Source: Rhizophagus clarus (taxonomy: Eukaryota; Glomeromycota; Glomeromycetes; Glomerales; Glomeraceae). Taken from it: a DNA stretch of 64,000 nt. Below are positions 9,374 to 20,080 of the stretch, piece by piece. A program made the position numbers and the translations under genes. The notes under the pieces are model-generated. The model searched no databases, was not told the origin of the DNA, and was given only the letters and a program-made list of their open reading frames with translations. The stretch spans positions 744,001-808,000 of the forward strand of contig BLAL01000208.1 in NCBI GenBank assembly GCA_015698045.1. Reading direction: 5' to 3'. Position 1 is the stretch's first letter. The number at the start of each line of letters is the position of its first letter.

Positions 9374-10664
9374 ATGTCACTAACTTCTTCACGCTCTTTC
9401 TATAAAAAATTTCGAAACAAAGTTGATAACGTATTCCACAATTATCCCAAGCTACCGAAAACACTCCCGAGAGAAGATAGGTAAGCATACCTCACGCAGA
9501 TTCTTTAAGATCCGTCTAATTGTTTCCTCATATGGCTACAGTTTGCCACTACAGATTGGGTCTGGAATTTCAGTGAAAAATTACAACACGTTCCTTGAAC
9601 GAAATGAAAAAGTTGGATATAAATTTCGTTGGGATCAAGGACGTGTGTATATTGTTGAAATGGCCAACATGGATCATGAATGTGTCGTATCAATATTGAT
9701 GGATTGCTTTAAAGCTCCAAACAATGGCGTATTACGTGGTCCGATAAAAGTTTGTGGACAACCCTGTAAGAATTCCTTTTAGCAAGATCGGTCTTTGACT
9801 TGTAATAATAATTCACTTTTTTCCTATAGTCCATTATAACCCGATCAACCATAGAGAAAAAATAGCACCGGACATTGCGGTTTTTCCGAATTCTACAGAT
9901 GTTCCACGACCTACCGTCCCGTATCCTGGTCCCCCTCCCGGAGACACAGTTGTATGTATATACTTATTTTGAGTCACTTTTCCAACATTAATAATATATT
10001 TGCGTAGGGCTTTTCCCATGCAAGAATTATTGCGGAAATAGCCAACACTCAGGATATTGGTGCATGGAATACAAGATGTGAGTTGTGGATGCGCGAACAA
10101 TATGTTCGATACGTGTTTGGTATAAAACTTGACAATGTTAGGAATAATGGGAATCGATCGATGTTGGTATGTCTAGTTATCTGTTTATTTTTTTTCTGTA
10201 GTTCCATTCTAATAATAATTTTTTTTTTTAAAAAAATATTAGGCAAGGTTATGGACACGTGAGAACCCAGCACCTGCAGGATTTGTAGCAGTAACGAATC
10301 CTGATCTACCGGGAGTATCTGTTAAAAGTGTAAGTAAAATCTCCGTTAGTATTTTCTTATAATCAAATGTCAGATGCTTTAAAGTTGTAACTTTGCAATA
10401 TTATAGTGGGACTTCGGCACTTTGCTGTACGGCACGAATAACCCTACTACTTGCACACAACCGGGACTTCCTCTTTATCAAGTGACTATTCCAATTCAAG
10501 CTGTTTTTTGGGATCCCCCTATAGTTATAAATGCTGTTACAGGCGTTAGAACTACAAATACTGTTGGATACGGTGTAACGGTCCCTGTTGCAATTACCGT
10601 TCCTAATTTTGTAATTGATTTGTTCGAAATTCAGCAGGAAGTTCTAGATACACAGAGAGGATAA
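9374..10664 (+). CDS. PD-(D/E)XK (Uma2-like) nuclease-fold protein
   Basis: Six exons: 9374-9480, 9542-9765, 9830-9951, 10008-10166, 10243-10329 and 10407-10664 (957 nt, 318 aa). All junctions are GT-AG and the phases add up. The start is the first ATG in the exon frame (MSLTSSRSFYKKF). A nuclease-like core is visible: APDIAVFPN with Asp125, then HARIIAEIANTQ with Glu161, then WNTRCELWMREQYVRYVFGI, resembling the D...ExK/Q...Y..V core of Uma2/PD-(D/E)XK proteins. The lysine of ExK is replaced, as in many Uma2 relatives. The C-terminus (from WDFGTLLYGTNN) is of unknown type. Its less AT-rich coding sequence stands out from the surrounding repeats. A young hAT MITE sits in its upstream region. 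The fold assignment is inferred from motifs only; the substrate is unknown. Confidence 0.7.
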
Positions 10665-10739
10665 TTTATGATTTAGTGTTAGTAACATATGGAATGGTTT
10701 TTAAGACAAAATACTATTCGGAAAATGATCTATTGATCG

Positions 10740-11460
10740 TATATTAATACTTTGCAGTTTGCTCTCATCCGTTCAATAACCTCATCTTCAGCATCATATT
10801 CAGTTGAATCAGTTGTATCATTTTTTGGAGGTTTCGCAAATTCTTTGCTCTTAATTGGGCTATTTCTTTTATTGATCCTTTCAAGCAGTGTACAATAATT
10901 GAATAATATCTGTCAGGAATCCAAAAAAAATGAACAGTACTCACACAGATTAATCAAATAAATGTTTTGCAAAGCAAACGCCACGAAACTGACATATATT
11001 TTCAGATGCACAATGTATAAAGTAATGCATACAGAATCTGCATATAAATATTTTATTTTTTTTCGATGCACAGTTACACGGTTAAAAAAGGTATTTTGCT
11101 AAACTTCATTATTGCAAATTAAAACATGTTCGGGCGCAGAACCAAGTATGTTGTCATGCTTTAAGAAATTTGCGAGACCGGGAAATCATATTTCAGGTGA
11201 TCACCAAATTTATCTTTGCTATCCCATTAAGCTGAGACACCAACATATGATTTCCTTCTGATTGGCACCAACTTCCGCATCAATAGCTAAGTTAGCCAGA
11301 AGTTGCGATGCTCAAGTTCCATATTCTTTTGCTCTAGTTCCTCAACTCCTCAATAATCTGCATTACCTTTGCGATCTCAAACTTCAAAGCTCATAATTCT
11401 TGGCCGCAGGTCTGGCATTTTCTTGCCTAAATAAGTCAATCTCAGATTCCATTTTTGATA
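10740..11460 (-). pseudogene. Degraded coiled-coil family gene
   Basis: Minus strand: near 11450 an ATG opens MESEIDLFRQENARPAAKN, a heptad pattern that continues through other frames (KFEIAKVMQIIEEL; ELEQKNMELEHRN; then GANQKEIICWCLS). At 10740-10875 a 40-plus-codon piece reads PPKNDTTDSTEYDAEDEVIE and then RMRANCKVLIY before a stop. Frame changes and stops break it. Same dispersed family as 510-731 and 8328-8437, with its 3' part better kept. Function unknown. Confidence 0.5.
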
Positions 11461-11489
11461 ACACTTTATACAAACATTCAAATTAATAA

Positions 11490-11765
11490 AAATCACGTGT
11501 CGTTGCAGACTGCAACCATTTACCCCAGTAACGCCACAAAAAATTTCCACCCCACGTGATTTTTGGCCGGCATTATGAGATTTGGCCAGAATTAAGAAAT
11601 TAACCATGTGACGAATATGGCGTGACAAATAGGATTTGTCCCTGGAATACTTATGAAAATGAGAAAGTGGAAGGTGTGATACCAGTGACGAAATTTTAAG
11701 GTCATGTGGGGGGTGAAAAAATTTTGTGATGATACTGGAGAAGATGACTGCAACCAGATTACTTT
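11490..11765. repeat. Diverged inverted repeat
   Basis: About 75 bases starting TCACGTGTCGTTGCAGACTG are mirrored, with many differences, by text ending GATGACTGCAACCAGATTAC. Both arms contain a CCACCCCACGTGA / TCATGTGGGGGGTG core. Between them lies GGCCGGCATTATGAGATTTGGC, kin to motifs near 4300 and 51880. Probably an old MITE; the borders are uncertain. Confidence 0.35.
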
Positions 11766-11879
11766 TGCTAAAAAAAATTTTTTATTAATACATGTGAAAA
11801 ATAAATACAAATATTCAGGATGTAGCCTGCAATACATGATGTCTACACTAATATACATGATTATTTTTTTGAATGATAT

Positions 11880-12800
11880 TCCTCTATCTTAGCTCTCTTT
11901 CTATCTGATTTATCATTCACACATGCTCTATCTTCTAACAAGCCAATGATTATACCTAAAACCTTCTTAACACTCTTATACAATGTTTGGTATTCTCATC
12001 TAAAGCTTCTTCTAATATATCATTAATTTATTGATATGTTAGAAACCATTCTAAAGCCAATTTATTTATACAAACATAAGGACAAAAAGTTTAACCTCTA
12101 AGTCTAAACTAGAAGTCTAACCTGTTAGATATATGCTAAGTCTAACTTTTTTAAGTTTCATTTTTCTCCTTCAATCACAGATTTTGTTTACAGTTCTTGA
12201 ACAAGGAAGGGGTCTAACCTATCAGATATATGCTAAGTCTAACCTTTAAGTCTAACCTATAAATTTATCCTCTAGGTGAAAAAAAAATAAGTCTCACTTT
12301 TAAGTCTCACCTTTCTCAATCACAGATTTTGGGATGATTTCCCTCCCTTTTTTACCCAGAGGCTGAAAAAGATTAAATTTATATATATCTGAAAAAAGAA
12401 TACTATTACCCAAAAATCTGTAATTTGAAAAGCAGACAAGGGAGGATTTTGGGATGATTTCCTATAGTATTTGCATAAGTAAACAAGGAACTAACCTTTT
12501 TGCTATATTAATCAAATATCTGAATCTTATCCTGAAACATATTCACATAATAGATCTGATAATTGCTCTTATTACAATAGCTACATAGATCATTATCTAA
12601 TCCTAAAGGCTTATCTATTTTGTAGGTCTACTATAAGCAGAGTATAGCAAACACACTTTAGCTTTGCAGTATAAATGGTAATCTTTAAATTTAGTAATGC
12701 TATTATCACAAATTTCACCAGTATTTTTAAGATGGTAACAAATAAATTTTGATTTCATTTCTTCTTCTAAATGAATAAATAATTTTAATTGAAAAAATTT
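11880..12800 (-). pseudogene. Broken host-type gene in two pieces with repeats between
   Basis: Minus strand: near 12520-12620 an open stretch reads KPLGLDNDLCSYCNKSNYQI and ends QDKIQIFD before TAA. Near 12630-12795 another reads HLEEEMKSKFICYHLKNTGE. Near 11885-11960 a third reads VLGIIIGLLEDRACVNDKSD. They are in different frames. Cys pairs suggest a small zinc-binding protein. Between the pieces (12050-12480) lie direct repeats: AGATATATGCTAAGTCTAAC twice, about 95 bases apart, and TCAATCACAGATTTTG twice. A decayed gene with a repeat insertion is the likeliest reading. Confidence 0.4.
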
Positions 12801-13140
12801 TTACATAATATAGTAAAACATATACTGATTATACAATAAGTACATAAAATCAATTAGCCAATACTAAGCCCATATATCAGAAAATTAAACAGGCATTAAT
12901 AAAAGTTATCAAAGCAGGCATCTATTATAAAAAGTTAAAGGATGGTAAATTTATGTAAAGTTATAAAAAAAGGATCAAAAAATTACACCAGGTAGAGGAA
13001 CCACAAAAATATATATTAAAATTAGCCATGACAATATTTTCCAATAAGGATAAATATAATAAAATCATGGTAAACCATTTTAAACTTTGATAGAAAATTT
13101 TTTAATAAATAAAATGTTATTGTTGAAAAAATCTAAAAAT
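12801..13140. other. AT-rich spacer
   Basis: No gene or repeat border recognised. Confidence 0.35.
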
Positions 13141-13144
13141 CTGC

Positions 13145-13385
13145 TAATATATAATAAGCCAATTAGCAACCAATCAGTTATCAATCTGATATGTGACCTA
13201 TTGATAACTGGTAAATTCAACTGTACATCAATCAGACATCAATCAGTCATATGACCAGTTGATAACTGATTTGGATTTTATACCTGATTGATGACCGATT
13301 GAAAGAATCAGTCATTAATAGATAACCAATCGGTTACCAATCAGGTACATGACCGATTGGTGACCGATTTGACTCTATTTAACCT
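13145..13385. repeat. Element built of ACCAATCAGTTATCAATC words
   Basis: The sequence is largely repeated forward and reverse copies of ACCAATCRGTTA and GATTGATRACYG, starting near CAACCAATCAGTTATC and ending near GACCGATTGGTGACCGA. The ends are imperfect inverted repeats. It looks like a MITE; no clean target duplication was found. Confidence 0.4.
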
Positions 13386-13649
13386 GTGCTAGTCAGTATA
13401 CAGAGCTTGTTTTGAAGTATCTTAATCTATTTACTATTCGCTTTGACTAGGATAGCATCTGTCAGAAATAGTAAAATTCTGCAGATATTAACATCATTCC
13501 TAAAATTATATAGATGCAGTATCATATTAGATAATCCTCTATTAGATTTTCATCAAGGCTTTGATTAATAATAACACAAAATTCCTTTAAAAGTTGTTTG
13601 TGAATCAGACCCCATTTGTCTTTATAAACTATACAGTTTGTTAGATATG
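13386..13649 (-). mobile_element. LINE 3' fragment (distal side of the hAT insertion)
   Basis: The minus strand carries LINE-like C-terminal coding text (CIVYKDKWGLIHKQLLKEFC, then stops). Its last 8 bases (13642-13649, TAGATATG) are the left copy of the hAT target duplication. The other part of the same LINE lies at 19018-19790. Broken. Confidence 0.55.
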
Positions 13650-13849
13650 TAGGGCTCTGATCAGTTTCGGTAATTACCAAACCATACTGATCGGTTTCAG
13701 TATTGGAGCAGTTTCAGTTTTTACAGTTTACCGAATTGAAACTTTCAGTAATTTACCGATCAGTTTCGGTAACTGCAGTTTCAGTACCAGTTTTGCGATT
13801 TACTGAACCAAATTACTGAATCGATTTAACTAAATAATATAATAAAAAA

Positions 13850-14442
13850 ATGTTGTGAAATGTTTTTTATTAGTTATTTTGATAAAACAAACCATTTCGC
13901 AGCGGTGTTTTGTCACTTTAATTAAGAAAAGTTACGAAATATTTTTATTCATTAATCTAATAAAAAATTAACTATTCGCAACTTTTTTCTTGTCATTTTA
14001 ACAAACAATGTGCGAAATATTAATTGGATAAAAAAAATCATTCACAACGGTTTTTTGTCAACATAATTACAAAACCGTTGCAATTTTAATAAAAAAAAAC
14101 ATTTCGCAACATTTTTTTTTGTCACTTTAATAAAAATGTTGCGAAACGTTTTTATGAGTTAATTTTAATAAAAAAAAATGTTTCGCAACATTTTTTTTGT
14201 CACTTTAATAAAAACGTTGTGCACCATTTTTATTAGCTAATTTTAATAAAAAAAATGTTTTGCAACATTTTTTTGTTGCTTTAATTAAAAAATGTTGCAA
14301 AACGTTTTTTATCAATTAATTTAATAAAAAAAATACGGTGCGAAACATTTGAGTTAATTTTAATAAAAAAAAATATTTCACTACATTTTTTTTGTTGCTT
14401 TAGTTAAAAAATGTTGCGAAACGTTTTTTATCAGTTAATTTA
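13850..14442 (+). repeat. Palindromic minisatellite, left block
   Basis: About seven to eight units of roughly 78 bases. Each carries TTTCGCAACGTTTTTT, a TTTAAT spacer, the mirror AAAAAACGTTGCGAAA, then a linker TTATCAGTTAATTTAATAAA. Every unit can fold into its own hairpin. Units differ by CG-to-TG/CA changes (TTTTGCAACATT, TTTCGCTACGTT). Confidence 0.75.
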
Positions 14443-14625
14443 TCGCCGTTTTCAAAATGGTGCGATTTTCAAATTTGAGGAGTTGTCAACAAAAAAAAGA
14501 ATTCGAATTCCAAAATCTGTGTAACATTGTGATCTGTCCAATAAGATTTTAAAATAAAAATCAAATTTTTTTGAGTTTTTTGACGCGTAAAAAATCTATT
14601 TCGCGTATATAAAGTGTATATAAGA

Positions 14626-16270
14626 ATGTCTTCTATTCCACCAAGAAACTACCAAATTGGAGTGTGTTTTATATGTCAAATATGCATGTATTGTGGTATA
14701 GATTTGACATCAAATAATTGTGATTGTAACAAAACGGTCAAACCAACCAAAAAAAATCGTACTGAAAAAGTTCCATATTTTAGAAACTTAGCTTACAAAC
14801 CAGATAAAATACATGAAAAAATAAAAATTGCTTTATCATTTAGCAATCAAAAATATGGATATAAGTTGAATATGGAACAGCCATGTAATTGTATACTTTG
14901 CTCGGCATGCAACAGTCAAATTAACAGAGATATTAAAGCGGCTGATAAAGATAAAAAATTTATTATCATTCCTCCTTCACCAACCGATGATACTTCTTCT
15001 CAACCATCTACACCATCTATACCACCGCAAATAGAATTCAAATTACGCATGTCTATCAAACAAAACAAACAAACATTGCCTGCTATAATAATTAGCTTTA
15101 ATTTAGAATATCCAACCTTTATTGATTTTAGGGATAAACTTGAGTCATTTATCTGTGAACAAGTTGGATTAATATATAAAAATGAATATACTTTAGCATA
15201 CAAATCATATTCAGAGAGTGGAGCTGGAACACTTTTAGGTAACGAAGAAGCGTTTGATGAATTTTTAAAAGATTATCAAAGTATGACAACAGGAAATAAA
15301 AAAGTAGTAGTTGTTGTTACACTTAAAGAAGCATCTAAGAAACAATCACGTCAGGTATTTATTATTTTTGAAAATTATTTACAAAACTATTATATATCTA
15401 ATAAAATTATAGAGTGATGAAATTTCAGAATAGGAATCTGATGAAGGATCAGATAATGATACCCAAAATACTAAGTCCAAATCACAACCGCCATCAAAAA
15501 AACGTGCAAAGAAGCGTACACCTAAAGAAGCAGATTTGGATGAAAATGAAGCATTGATTGGTTCTTATGTAATAAAATTAAATGATAAGTATATTTGTGA
15601 TGTTCAAAATCACAAACACTGTTTTATTAAAGAGGACCGTCATTTACCTTTAACTAATTTTGCAATTAGTTTATGGGCTAAAGAAATTGTATGTATTTAC
15701 AAATATATTACAAGTTTTAAATTTTATAATATTATTAAATTTATTTTATTTTTATTATAGGTAAATAAAAATACAGATTTAGATACTCCTCCTAATCATG
15801 CTATGTTTAGTATAATGCATTCAGTAAAAGTAACTAAAAGAAATTCTTCTAATGTTACTGATGATTTCATTAATAATTCTCAAATGACAACATATTCTCA
15901 ATATCCCTACCATTCTTATTATCCTCAACAAATGTATTATTTATCATATCCATATTATCATTCTGATTATGATTCAAGAAGATCTTCAATTATCTCACAA
16001 TTATCAGATCAAAGTTTATCAATTTCTTCACAAACATCATTAGATCACAATTTAACAAAAAAAACTATACCAAGTATGGAAGATTTTTTGAAAAACCTAG
16101 ATCAAGAATATGGAGATGGAAAATTTACATGCTATTTATCTGTTTTTGAAGAACAGGAAATTCTTGTTAATCAACTTACAAGATTATCAGAATCTGAATA
16201 TATTTCAATGGGTGTAACAATTATTGGACGTAGACAAATATTGCATGATGAGGCAAAAAAATATGAGTAA
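14626..16270 (+). CDS. Passenger gene: Cys-rich / PB1-like / SAM-like protein
   Basis: Three exons, 14626-15354, 15413-15688 and 15761-16270, all GT-AG and phase 0. N-terminus: two Cys clusters (CFICQICMYCG with CDCNK, and CNCILCSAC), probably zinc-binding. Middle (about residues 140-240): IEFKLRMSIKQNKQTLPAII and following text resemble a PB1/ubiquitin-like fold. Then an acidic stretch, a nuclear-localisation-like PPSKKRAKKRTPKE, and a Tyr/Ser-rich linker. C-terminus: SMEDFLKNLDQEYGDGKF to SMGVTIIGRRQILHDEAKKY fits a SAM domain. One in-frame TAG lies at 15431-15433 just after the second acceptor, so this copy is either truncated near residue 249 or spliced differently there. It shares no sequence with the transposase. 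Role unknown; a regulator or targeting factor of the element, or a captured host gene, are options. Confidence 0.6.
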
Positions 16271-16409
16271 TTTCAGTACATATTTTACATTTTTTGTATA
16301 TATTTTTGTATATTTCATTTTATTAGTATAATAATTCAATAAAAGTTAATGGTATTACAAATAAATATACACATTATAAATGAAAATAAATTTCAAAATT
16401 TTATTTTAT

Positions 16410-17499
16410 TTATAAATAAACTGATTCTTCAAAATATTTTTTTGCTATATCTGGTGTAGTTTGAGCTAATGCAACTAAAATTAAATATATTGGGTCAAAA
16501 TAATTTGCAAAATCTCTGTATCTTTTTAACCAAGATTTTAACGCTGAAAAAGCTGTTTCAATGGGATTTAAATCTGGTAAATAGGGCGGTAAATAAAGTA
16601 TTTTCCCACCAATGTCTTCTACTGCTGTAACTAAATCATCATCATGATGTATACGTGCATTATCCATAACTAATACACTATGTTTAGCCGGATATGGATT
16701 CATTTGAGGTATCTTATTGAAAACAAATGAATATTGTTAATAAAAAATTCTAAATAATGATATAAATATAAATTATTTACCAATTGTGTTAAAACAAAAG
16801 TTTTAAATCTCTCTTTATCACAACTCCCTTCCATAATATCTACAGCAATGAAACCTTCTAAAGATAGGGCAGGTAAAATAGTATAACGTTTTCTCCTAAC
16901 AAAAACAACACTTTTTTTTGCTCTAGTGTTGATAGAAGAATAGCCATATAATCTGGTAAGTGTCCTCTCATCCTTCGCAGATTCGTCAATAAAAATTAGT
17001 TGTTCAGCAGTATAATTCATTCCAATATTATATAAATAAACACCTCGCAATATATCACTTCTTTCTTTTGATGCTTTTTGTATTTTCTTTCTAGTTATAC
17101 CACAAAATTTAAGAGAACGCCATAATGTTGGAATAGAAACCAGTTTTCCTATTCTCTGCTCCATCTCGTGTACCAATTCATCAAGGTACCAATCTACTTT
17201 GTCTTTAACCAAGCTTTCCAATACCTATAAATTATAAACTCTGTTAGATAAAAAATAATATATAGTTATTACATCAAAATAATTATTACCTGCATATCTT
17301 GTCTTGATAATATTTTTCTCCTTCCCACTTTACCAACAAATGGATCTTTTACACATCCCCATTTTTTAAAAATTCTACAGACTTTATAAACAGTTGACTC
17401 GCTAACATACATTCTTTTAGCAATTTCATTTTGCGTTAAACCCTCAGCTTGACAATAAATAATTCGCCATCTCAAATCTTCACTTAGACTTTTTCCCAT
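16410..17499 (-). CDS. Tc1/mariner-type DD34E transposase
   Basis: Exons 17499-17290, 17224-16781 and 16712-16410 (957 nt, 318 aa), GT-AG, phase 0 at both introns. The N-terminal helix-turn-helix (residues about 8-60) includes GLTQNEIAKRMYVSESTVYK. The catalytic core shows LIFIDESAKDERTLTR with Asp150, VLVMDNARIHH with Asp235, and LPPYLPDLNPIE with Glu270, spaced 34 residues after Asp235. This is the DD34E layout of the IS630-Tc1-mariner superfamily (DDE_3-like). The length is normal for the family. No stop or frameshift was seen. It cuts and rejoins the element ends as a cut-and-paste enzyme (family knowledge). Confidence 0.85.
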
Positions 17500-17855
17500 C
17501 CTTAATCTAATACGTATTGCTTTAAGAAATTATAATATTGTTAATTTTCAACAACTAAAGCGTATTTTGTAATAAAAAAAAAGAGAAACTAAAAAAATTC
17601 GCGAAAATTCGCAAAAATTCGCGGGAATTCGTTTTATTAGAGGTAATATTTTTGAGAATTCGAAGGTAAAGAACTACTTTAGTACTATGAAACTCAGAAT
17701 ATAGTAACTGTAAGACCCATAGTATATATTTGTAAAAAGAATTCGCAACGTTTGTTATAAATTTTAAAAAGAGTTCGCAAAAAAATGCAAAATTCGCGTA
17801 ATTTGTAATACGTTGTCATGTGATCGAAAATCGCACCATTTTGAAAACGGCGATA

Positions 17856-18790
17856 ATAAAAAAATATTTCGCTACGTTTTTTTTGTCTCTATAATAAAAA
17901 CGTTGTGAAAACGTTTTTATGAGCTAATTTTAATAAAAAAATGTTTTGCAACAGTTTTTTTTGTTGCTTTAATTAAAAAACGTTGCAAAACATTTTTTAA
18001 CAGTTAGTTTAATAAAAAAAATGTTTCGCTATGTTTTTTTTGTTGCTTTAGTTAAAAAACGTTACAAAACATTTTTTATCAGTTAATTTAATAAAAAAAT
18101 ATTTTGCTATGTTTTTTTTTGTCTCTATAATAAAACTGTTGCGAAGCGTTTTTATGAGTTAATTTTAATAAAAAAAATGTTTTGCAACGTTTTTTTTGTT
18201 GCTTTAATTAAAAAACGTTGCAAAACATTTTTTAACAGTTAATTTAATAAAAAAAATATTTCACTACATTTTTTTTGTTGCTTTAGTTAAAAAACGTTAC
18301 GAAACATTTTTATGAGCTAATTTTAATAAAAAAAATGTTTCGCTACATTTTTTTTTTGTTGTTTTAGTTAAAAAATATTGCAAAACGTTTTTTATCAGTT
18401 AATTTAATAAAAAAATATTTCGCTACATTTTTTTTGTCTCTATAATAAAAACATTACGAAACGTTTTTATGAGCTAATTTTAATAAAAAAATGTTTCGCA
18501 ACATTTTTTTTTGTTGCTTTAATTAAAAAATGTTGCGAAACGTTTTTTAACAGTTAGTTTAATAAAAAAAATGTTTTGCTACATTTTTTTTTGTCACTTT
18601 AATAAAAACGTTGTGAACCATTTTTATGAGTTAATTTAATAAAAAAAAACATTTTGCACCATTTTTTTGTCATTTTAATTAAAAATGTTGCGAAACGTTT
18701 TTTATTAGTTAATTTAATAAAAAAAAATGATTCGCAACTTTAATTTTTGACACTTTAAATAAAAAATATTGCGAAACATTTTTATAGATG
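17856..18790 (+). repeat. Palindromic minisatellite, right block
   Basis: About twelve further units of the same roughly 78-base palindromic repeat, in the same orientation as 13850-14442. The two blocks were one array before the mariner element inserted. After about 18790 the text returns to GTTTTTGGTAATTATC-type hAT sub-end words. Confidence 0.75.
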
Positions 18791-19017
18791 ATTTGATTTG
18801 GTAAAAAAATACCAAAATAGTTTTGCGATGTTTTTTTTACTAAAAATAGTTTTTAATATCGGTAAATCAGTTCAGTTTTTGGTAATTATCAATCAGTTTT
18901 GATAATCATCAATACTGATACCAGTCAGTTTCAGTAATCATCAATACTAATACCATCAATTCAGTTCAGTATCAGTTTTTGCAAAAACTAAACTAAACCG
19001 AACTGATCGGAGCTCTA

Positions 19018-19790
19018 TAGATATGTCCATGTTTCTTTTTTGCAGTTGTATTCAGTGCATAAATAATGATCATATAGAAGCAATTTTTGTTGAACTAACA
19101 TATTACCTAAAGGGAGTGCTTTGTATACAAGTTTAATTAAGAAACATAATAATCAGTTGATGGTGATAGATTAGTAGCGAAAGCCTATAAATTGATTGAT
19201 TAGCATTCAAGTAACTTGCCAGTCATAGAAAAATGAATTTAAGTGGCATTCTTCACAGTTGTTATTAAGTAGAGACCATTCAGTATCTTTAAAAGTATTA
19301 AAAATTCAGATAATAAAGTGCTGTAGGTTGGTTTCTATAGAAATATCTTTAAATAAGAAGAAAAATCTAATATCATGGTTAATAAAATCTATTCTACTAT
19401 CAAAAAAATTATCACTACTTAAACCTTCTTTTGCTAATCTATCAGCTATTTCATTCTCTTTATTTCTATCATGACCTTTAACCTTCACTAATTCCAATCT
19501 CAAATGTTTCTCCTTGCAAACCATTTTGATCTTCATAATTACTAATGAATTAGGTTGCTTTATTCTTATCCTAGTTTGTGGGTTATCCCAATTATTGATA
19601 GCAGATATGGTACATTGACTGTCTGTATATATATTAATAGCAGCATCTTCTGGCACTACTAAAAGCGCTAAAAATATAGCAATAAGTTTAGCCCTAGTGG
19701 ATGAAGGCCAATACACAACTCTGGCTGATACAGTAATCATGATGTCATTTTGCAATTCTATATATATCCCTGTTTCCATGTAGGGATTGC
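19018..19790 (-). mobile_element. LINE fragment with RNase H and Cys end
   Basis: Minus strand 19779-19306 encodes an RNase H domain: WPSSTRAKLIAIFLALLV, INIYTDSQCTISAI (catalytic Asp), VKVKGHDRNKENEIADRLAK (conserved H and D). Toward 19018 the frame carries LPLGNMLVQQKLLLYDHYLC and CKKETWTYL, the C..C..ETW.. tail common in I-clade LINEs. The 5' part (reverse transcriptase) is missing, so it is 5'-truncated, and the hAT element split it at the ETW motif. It is broken and not mobile. Confidence 0.75.
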
Positions 19791-19799
19791 AAAAAATTG

Positions 19800-20080
19800 T
19801 TCCTGAAAGTCTTGATTTGGTAAACTTAACAACTATTAGAAGTTCTCAAGAAAATGATGGTGTTATATGGATCTTTATAAAAAAGGTATTGATGGAAAAT
19901 TGGTGGAGTATGTCATAAAAAAATATAAATCTTACAAAAGAATTCCAGAGAGTGTTTTGGAAGAATTAAATATTTTTTTATGTAACAAAATTCATTTGTA
20001 TATGTTATTCTTATCCAATAAAATTGTTACTCATCTTAAATCACGTGATAATCATCTTAAAATTTTGGACTGTTGACATA
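19800..20080 (+). pseudogene. Host-type coding relic
   Basis: The plus strand has an open stretch with GIDGKLVEYVIKKYKSYKRI and IFLCNKIHLYMLFLSNKI ending ILDC*. Before it, in another frame, lies PESLDLVNLTTIRSSQENDG. One frame change joins plausible text. The family is not recognised. It lies directly upstream of the truncated LINE. Confidence 0.3.

Larger units (their letters stand above)
14443..17853. mobile_element. Tc1/mariner-type (DD34E) element with two genes
   Basis: The element spans 3411 bp with perfect 28-base inverted ends (14443-14470, 17826-17853) beginning TCGCCGTTTTCAAAATGGTG, flanked by TA (14441-14442, 17854-17855). Subterminal ATTCGC/GAATTC words are repeated, especially at 17590-17640. 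It holds a transposase on the minus strand (16410-17499) and a second spliced gene on the plus strand (14626-16270); their 3' ends meet with 139 bases between. Perfect ends and an uninterrupted transposase suggest recent activity. It landed at a TA in a minisatellite unit of the hAT element. Confidence 0.9.
13650..19017. mobile_element. hAT-type element, hosts a mariner insertion
   Basis: The ends TAGGGCTCTGATCAGTTTCG and reversed TAGAGCTCCGATCAGTTCGG are near-identical inverted repeats. Perfect 8-base duplications TAGATATG flank it (13642-13649, 19018-19025). Without the nested mariner element it is about 1.95 kb and has no transposase, so it is non-autonomous. CAGTTTCGGTAATTACC-type words fill the sub-ends, and tandem palindromic units fill the centre. 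It lies inside a LINE. Confidence 0.8.

Noticed and set aside
13850-14442. Repeat block as a CRISPR array
   Set aside because: Units are contiguous palindromic minisatellite copies without unique spacers, in a eukaryotic transposon.
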